A stretch of 64,000 nt of DNA. Source: Zobellia galactanivorans. GTDB taxonomy: Bacteria; Bacteroidota; Bacteroidia; Flavobacteriales; Flavobacteriaceae. Shown here piece by piece: positions 61,429 to 64,000 of this stretch. The stretch is taken from NCBI RefSeq assembly GCF_000973105.1, contig NC_015844.1, positions 2,600,501 through 2,664,500 on the forward strand. Direction: 5' to 3'. Positions within the stretch are counted from its first letter, which is position 1; each line of letters opens with the position of its first letter. The notes beneath the pieces are model-generated. The model searched no databases. It saw only the letters and a list, made by a program, of their open reading frames with translations, and was not told the DNA's origin. The position numbers and the translations under genes are program-made.

Positions 61429-61775
61429 AAAGAATCTTGAAGGTGGAGGAATTCTTCATGTTCCTCTTCGGCATTTATCTGTTCAGCCTCTTGCCCTATG
61501 CTTGGTGGTGGTTTTTGGTTTTATTGTTGACCCCCGATATTGGTATGCTCGGTTATCTTTTAGGAAACAAGGCGGGGGCCTTTACCTACAATCTGTTCCA
61601 TCATAAGGGCATTGCCCTTGTCATCTATGTAATTGGGGTGTATCTTTCAGGACCGATATTGCAGTTGATAGGGATTATCTTATTTTCGCATGCTGCAATG
61701 GATCGTGTTTTCGGGTACGGCCTGAAGTATGACAAAGGATTTAAATTTACCCATTTGGGGGAAATAGGAAAATAA
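61425..61775 (+). CDS. DUF4260-family membrane protein
   Basis: 116 residues with three hydrophobic stretches (about 8-35, 62-85 and 88-100). The sequence EFFMFLFGIYLF...LLTPDIGMLGYLLGNKAGAFTYNLFHHKG is typical of the DUF4260 family. Function unknown. The start overlaps the previous gene by 4 nt and the next gene starts 1 nt after the stop, so it is in one operon with the cyclase and DUF4230 genes. Confidence 0.85.
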   Translation: MKRILKVEEFFMFLFGIYLFSLLPYAWWWFLVLLLTPDIGMLGYLLGNKAGAFTYNLFHHKGIALVIYVIGVYLSGPILQLIGIILFSHAAMDRVFGYGLKYDKGFKFTHLGEIGK

Positions 61776-61776
61776 C

Positions 61777-62400
61777 ATGGATAATATTTTCGATACCTTC
61801 TTAGGCCTGATACTAGGTGCTATTCTCATGTACTGGGTATATTCTTTTTTAAGGCAGAAGAAGAAGAAAGAGGTCACCAAGCACCAATCTACGGTACTTG
61901 TCGATAAGATACAGCGTGTGTGCAAACTGGTTTCGGTCGAAGGCGATTTTGCCGAAATCTACCGTTATGAGAATATCAAGGAACGGTTTATGAGCTTGGT
62001 GAGCAGCAAGAAAAAAGCCCTGCTGGTCATCAATGCCAAGGCCCATATCGGATACGACCTGAAAAAAATAAAGATCAAGGCCGATGAGGAGAACAAGCGG
62101 ATCATACTGACCCATTTTCCAGAGCCGGAAATCTTGTCGATCGAGCCCGATATCCAGTTTTACGATATTCAGAGCGGGATGTTCAATTTCTTTTCTTCGG
62201 AAGACCTCACCTTGTTGAACAAAGAAGCCAAACAACATATCCGGGAGAAAATCCCGCAAAGCGGATTGATGGAAACGGCCAAAAAGGAGGCCATTCAGGC
62301 CGTATTGTTAATCGAGAATATAGTGGAGACCATTGGTTGGAAACTTGATTACACGGCTTTGAAAATCACCGAGAAGCAAAAGGAAATGCTTGAAGACTAG
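61777..62400 (+). CDS. DUF4230-family protein
   Basis: 207 residues: an N-terminal membrane anchor (about 7-26, FLGLILGAILMYWVYSFL), then a mostly cytoplasmic or periplasmic domain with KALLVINAKAHIGYDLKKIKI (about 78-98), the conserved core of DUF4230. Function unknown. Two nt after the DUF4260 gene and same strand. Confidence 0.82.
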   Translation: MDNIFDTFLGLILGAILMYWVYSFLRQKKKKEVTKHQSTVLVDKIQRVCKLVSVEGDFAEIYRYENIKERFMSLVSSKKKALLVINAKAHIGYDLKKIKIKADEENKRIILTHFPEPEILSIEPDIQFYDIQSGMFNFFSSEDLTLLNKEAKQHIREKIPQSGLMETAKKEAIQAVLLIENIVETIGWKLDYTALKITEKQKEMLED

Positions 62401-62423
62401 TATAAATGGTTTATATAAATACA

Positions 62424-62828
62424 ATGATTATGAGAACGCTTACTACAGTAATATTATTTTTAACCCTTGCCATTACCGCTAATGGCCAAACAAAGAATGA
62501 CATGAGAGAGTTTGATCCCCATTTTGCCCATACCGTATTTTTCTGGTTCAAAAATCCCGATAACCAAGAAGACCGTGCCGCATTCGAAAAATCCTTACAG
62601 AAGTTTTTGGATAATTCGGCCTATGCGAAAACCAGCTTTATAGGCAAACCGCCCAAAGCTAGCCGTGATGTGGTAGATGGATCTTTTACCTATTCCTTGA
62701 TCGTAACTTTTGAATCGGCCGAAGCCCAGCAAAAGTACCAAGACGAAGCCCCTCACAAGGTATTTATTGAAGAGTCGAGCCACCTATGGGCCAAAGTAAT
62801 CGTTTACGATTCAATGGGCGTACAATAA
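62424..62828 (+). CDS. Exported Dabb-domain protein (stress-responsive alpha/beta barrel)
   Basis: About 134 residues with a signal peptide (TTVILFLTLAITANGQ) and a Dabb domain (PF07876-like: HTVFFWFKNPDNQEDRAAFE...SFTYSLIVTFESAEAQQKYQ). The domain forms a dimeric ferredoxin-like barrel. I choose the ATG at 62424 to fit the signal peptide; 62406 and 62430 are possible. Function unknown, related to stress response in plants. Confidence 0.8.
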   Translation: MIMRTLTTVILFLTLAITANGQTKNDMREFDPHFAHTVFFWFKNPDNQEDRAAFEKSLQKFLDNSAYAKTSFIGKPPKASRDVVDGSFTYSLIVTFESAEAQQKYQDEAPHKVFIEESSHLWAKVIVYDSMGVQ

Positions 62829-62832
62829 AGGT

Positions 62833-63384
62833 ATGATGGTCTATAGGCCTGCCGTGGCCGATGATGCCTTGGCCATTGCACATTTGCATGCCAAGAGCTG
62901 GCAAGAAAACTATCGCGGTGCATTTAGCGACCGTTATTTGGATGGAGAGGCCTTAAACGACCGACAAGAGGTCTGGGCCGATAGACTTCGCGACCCTCTT
63001 GAGGGCCAGGTCGTTCTGGTAGCGGAGTATAAAGGGAAGATAATAGGTTTTGCCTGTGCCTTTATGGATTACGACCCTCTGTTCGGAACCTTGCTTGACA
63101 ATCTGCACGTCTCTAGGGAAGTACAGGGCAAGGGCGTGGGTAGGCAATTGATGTCTCGCGTGGCCGGAATCTGCTCTGATCAATGTCTGAAACAAGGACT
63201 CTTCCTGTGGGTGTTGCAGCAGAATGAAGCGGCACATGGTTTTTATAAGGCCTGTGGAGGCGAGGAAATGGAAACCGTGGAAGGATGCGATATAGGAGAT
63301 AGGCCCATCATGAAAGTCAGGTATCATTGGCCGGAGATAAAATCGTTGGTGGTAAGATCTTCGGATAAGAATGGGGTAAAATGA
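62833..63384 (+). CDS. GNAT-family N-acetyltransferase
   Basis: 183 residues of the GNAT fold. The acetyl-CoA-binding segment is VSREVQGKGVGRQLMSRVAG (about 95-114, R/Q-x-x-G-x-G/A) and the ending FYKACGGEEMETVEG fits motif B. It transfers acetyl from acetyl-CoA to an amine; substrate unknown. The gene follows the Dabb gene by 4 nt and overlaps the next by 4 nt. Confidence 0.88.
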   Translation: MMVYRPAVADDALAIAHLHAKSWQENYRGAFSDRYLDGEALNDRQEVWADRLRDPLEGQVVLVAEYKGKIIGFACAFMDYDPLFGTLLDNLHVSREVQGKGVGRQLMSRVAGICSDQCLKQGLFLWVLQQNEAAHGFYKACGGEEMETVEGCDIGDRPIMKVRYHWPEIKSLVVRSSDKNGVK

Positions 63385-63737
63385 ACATAGAACAGTTTCG
63401 CGACTATTGCATAGCCAAAAAAGGCGTTACCGAGTCATTTCCTTTTGATGAAAAAACCTTGGTGTTCAAGGTTATGGGGAAGATGTTCGCCCTGTGTGCA
63501 TTGGAGCGGATACCGTCTCAGGTAAACCTGAAATGTGATCCCGAGCGTGCCATTGCCCTGCGAGAAGCATATGACGGTCGTATTATACCGGGCTATCATA
63601 TGAGCAAGGTGCATTGGAATACGCTTCTGTTGGAAAGCCTTCCTCCCCAACTTATAACCGAACTTGTAGACCATTCGTATGCATTGGTCATTTCCAAATT
63701 CACCAAAAAGCTTAAGGCGGGGTACGATGCCCTTTAA
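63381..63737 (+). CDS. MmcQ/YjbR-family protein
   Basis: 118 residues: MNIEQFRDYCIAKKGVTESFPFDE at the start and KCDPERAIALREAYDGRIIPGYHMSKVHWN (about 49-78) match the MmcQ/YjbR family, a CyaY-like fold thought to bind DNA. Function unknown. The ATG overlaps the acetyltransferase stop (ATGA), so they are coupled. Confidence 0.88.
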   Translation: MNIEQFRDYCIAKKGVTESFPFDEKTLVFKVMGKMFALCALERIPSQVNLKCDPERAIALREAYDGRIIPGYHMSKVHWNTLLLESLPPQLITELVDHSYALVISKFTKKLKAGYDAL

Positions 63738-63783
63738 AAAAAACATTACCCCAATAATCATATATAAATCCTTGTAGGATACT

Positions 63784-64000
63784 ATGCAGCAATTGAATTC
63801 TTTTTATCGTGGCGAAATTGAAAAATACTCCAAAGAACTGGCGAAAATAAAAAAGCAACTCTTTGCTTCAAGTATGTTGCGCCTGGCCATATTTGGAGCG
63901 GCAGGTTTTGCAATCTATTGGTTTTTTGGCGATTCCAAATGGGTTATGGGCGTGATTTTGGTAACGATCGTGCTTTTCCTTTTTCTTGTGACCCGACATG
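63784..64000 (+). CDS. Probable MutS-like membrane-associated ATPase (N-terminus only, cut by window end)
   Basis: An ATG at 63784 opens a frame with no stop to the window end (72 codons). It reads MQQLNSFYRGEIEKYSKEL, a helix rich in Lys and Leu, then two membrane helices (about 30-46 and 52-68) and ends LVTRH. This layout is typical of the membrane-anchored MutS-family proteins of Bacteroidota (about 590 residues). The ATPase domain is outside the window, so the call rests on the N-terminal pattern only. Confidence 0.5.
   Translation, partial: MQQLNSFYRGEIEKYSKELAKIKKQLFASSMLRLAIFGAAGFAIYWFFGDSKWVMGVILVTIVLFLFLVTRH

Overview
The window looks like a chromosomal segment of a marine flavobacterium (Bacteroidota, Flavobacteriaceae; the gene set recalls Zobellia or Maribacter, which is inference). 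The signs are a SusC-type receptor, a hybrid two-component regulator, a Sec/lipoprotein nitrous oxide reductase, a fused CcoNO oxidase subunit, and many promoters with the Bacteroidota -7 element TAnnTTTG. No tRNA, rRNA, insertion sequence, phage or CRISPR array was seen.

Layout. 1-6525: edge of a polysaccharide utilisation locus, with a SusC receptor cut by the window start and a hybrid two-component regulator. 6671-8628: a sugar-1-kinase and sugar nucleotidyltransferase pair. 8833-9795: a WYL regulator. 9943-18286: a compact catabolic locus with a LacI regulator, a TonB-dependent receptor, a cytoplasmic GH63/MGH1-like hydrolase, a sodium:solute symporter and glycerate kinase. Hydrolase plus glycerate kinase points to a glycosylglycerate substrate, most attractively mannosylglycerate (digeneaside), a red-algal osmolyte. 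18440-19168: DinB and a small HMA-like protein. 19264-21477: hemN and a universal stress protein. 21551-22942: an exported Gfo/Idh/MocA oxidoreductase.

23119-31541 is a nos operon (cytochrome c, NosZ, membrane protein, NosL, FMN-barrel protein, NosD, NosF, NosY, haem-copper-like membrane protein). 31546-35301 holds nitrosative-stress and anaerobic genes (ferredoxin, Ric, Rrf2 regulator, truncated globin, CoA-transferase). 35435-36889 is a vanadium haloperoxidase. 36946-46819 is the cbb3 oxidase cluster with its copper ATPase, followed by a divergent Crp/Fnr regulator, a stress protein and NDH-2 to 50082.

The best regulatory signal is a palindrome TGA-N6-TCA found upstream of hemN, the nos operon, the CoA-transferase/globin genes, the cco operon, ccoI, the crp/fnr gene and a usp gene. 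In all seven promoters it begins exactly 35 nt before a -7-like box. One site serves ccoI and crp/fnr divergently. A second motif, a 14-nt inverted repeat RGAYA-N4-TRTCC, lies upstream of ric, the rrf2 gene and the nos operon and suggests NsrR-like control.

The rest is mixed: a possible small RNA near 50136-50204, homogentisate dioxygenase, nitroreductase, a serine hydrolase, a BlaI/M56-peptidase/TPR operon with three operators, RuvC, a 16-copy heptamer repeat before hemW, a cyclase-family enzyme, small conserved proteins, a GNAT acetyltransferase, an MmcQ/YjbR protein and a probable MutS-like membrane protein cut by the window end.
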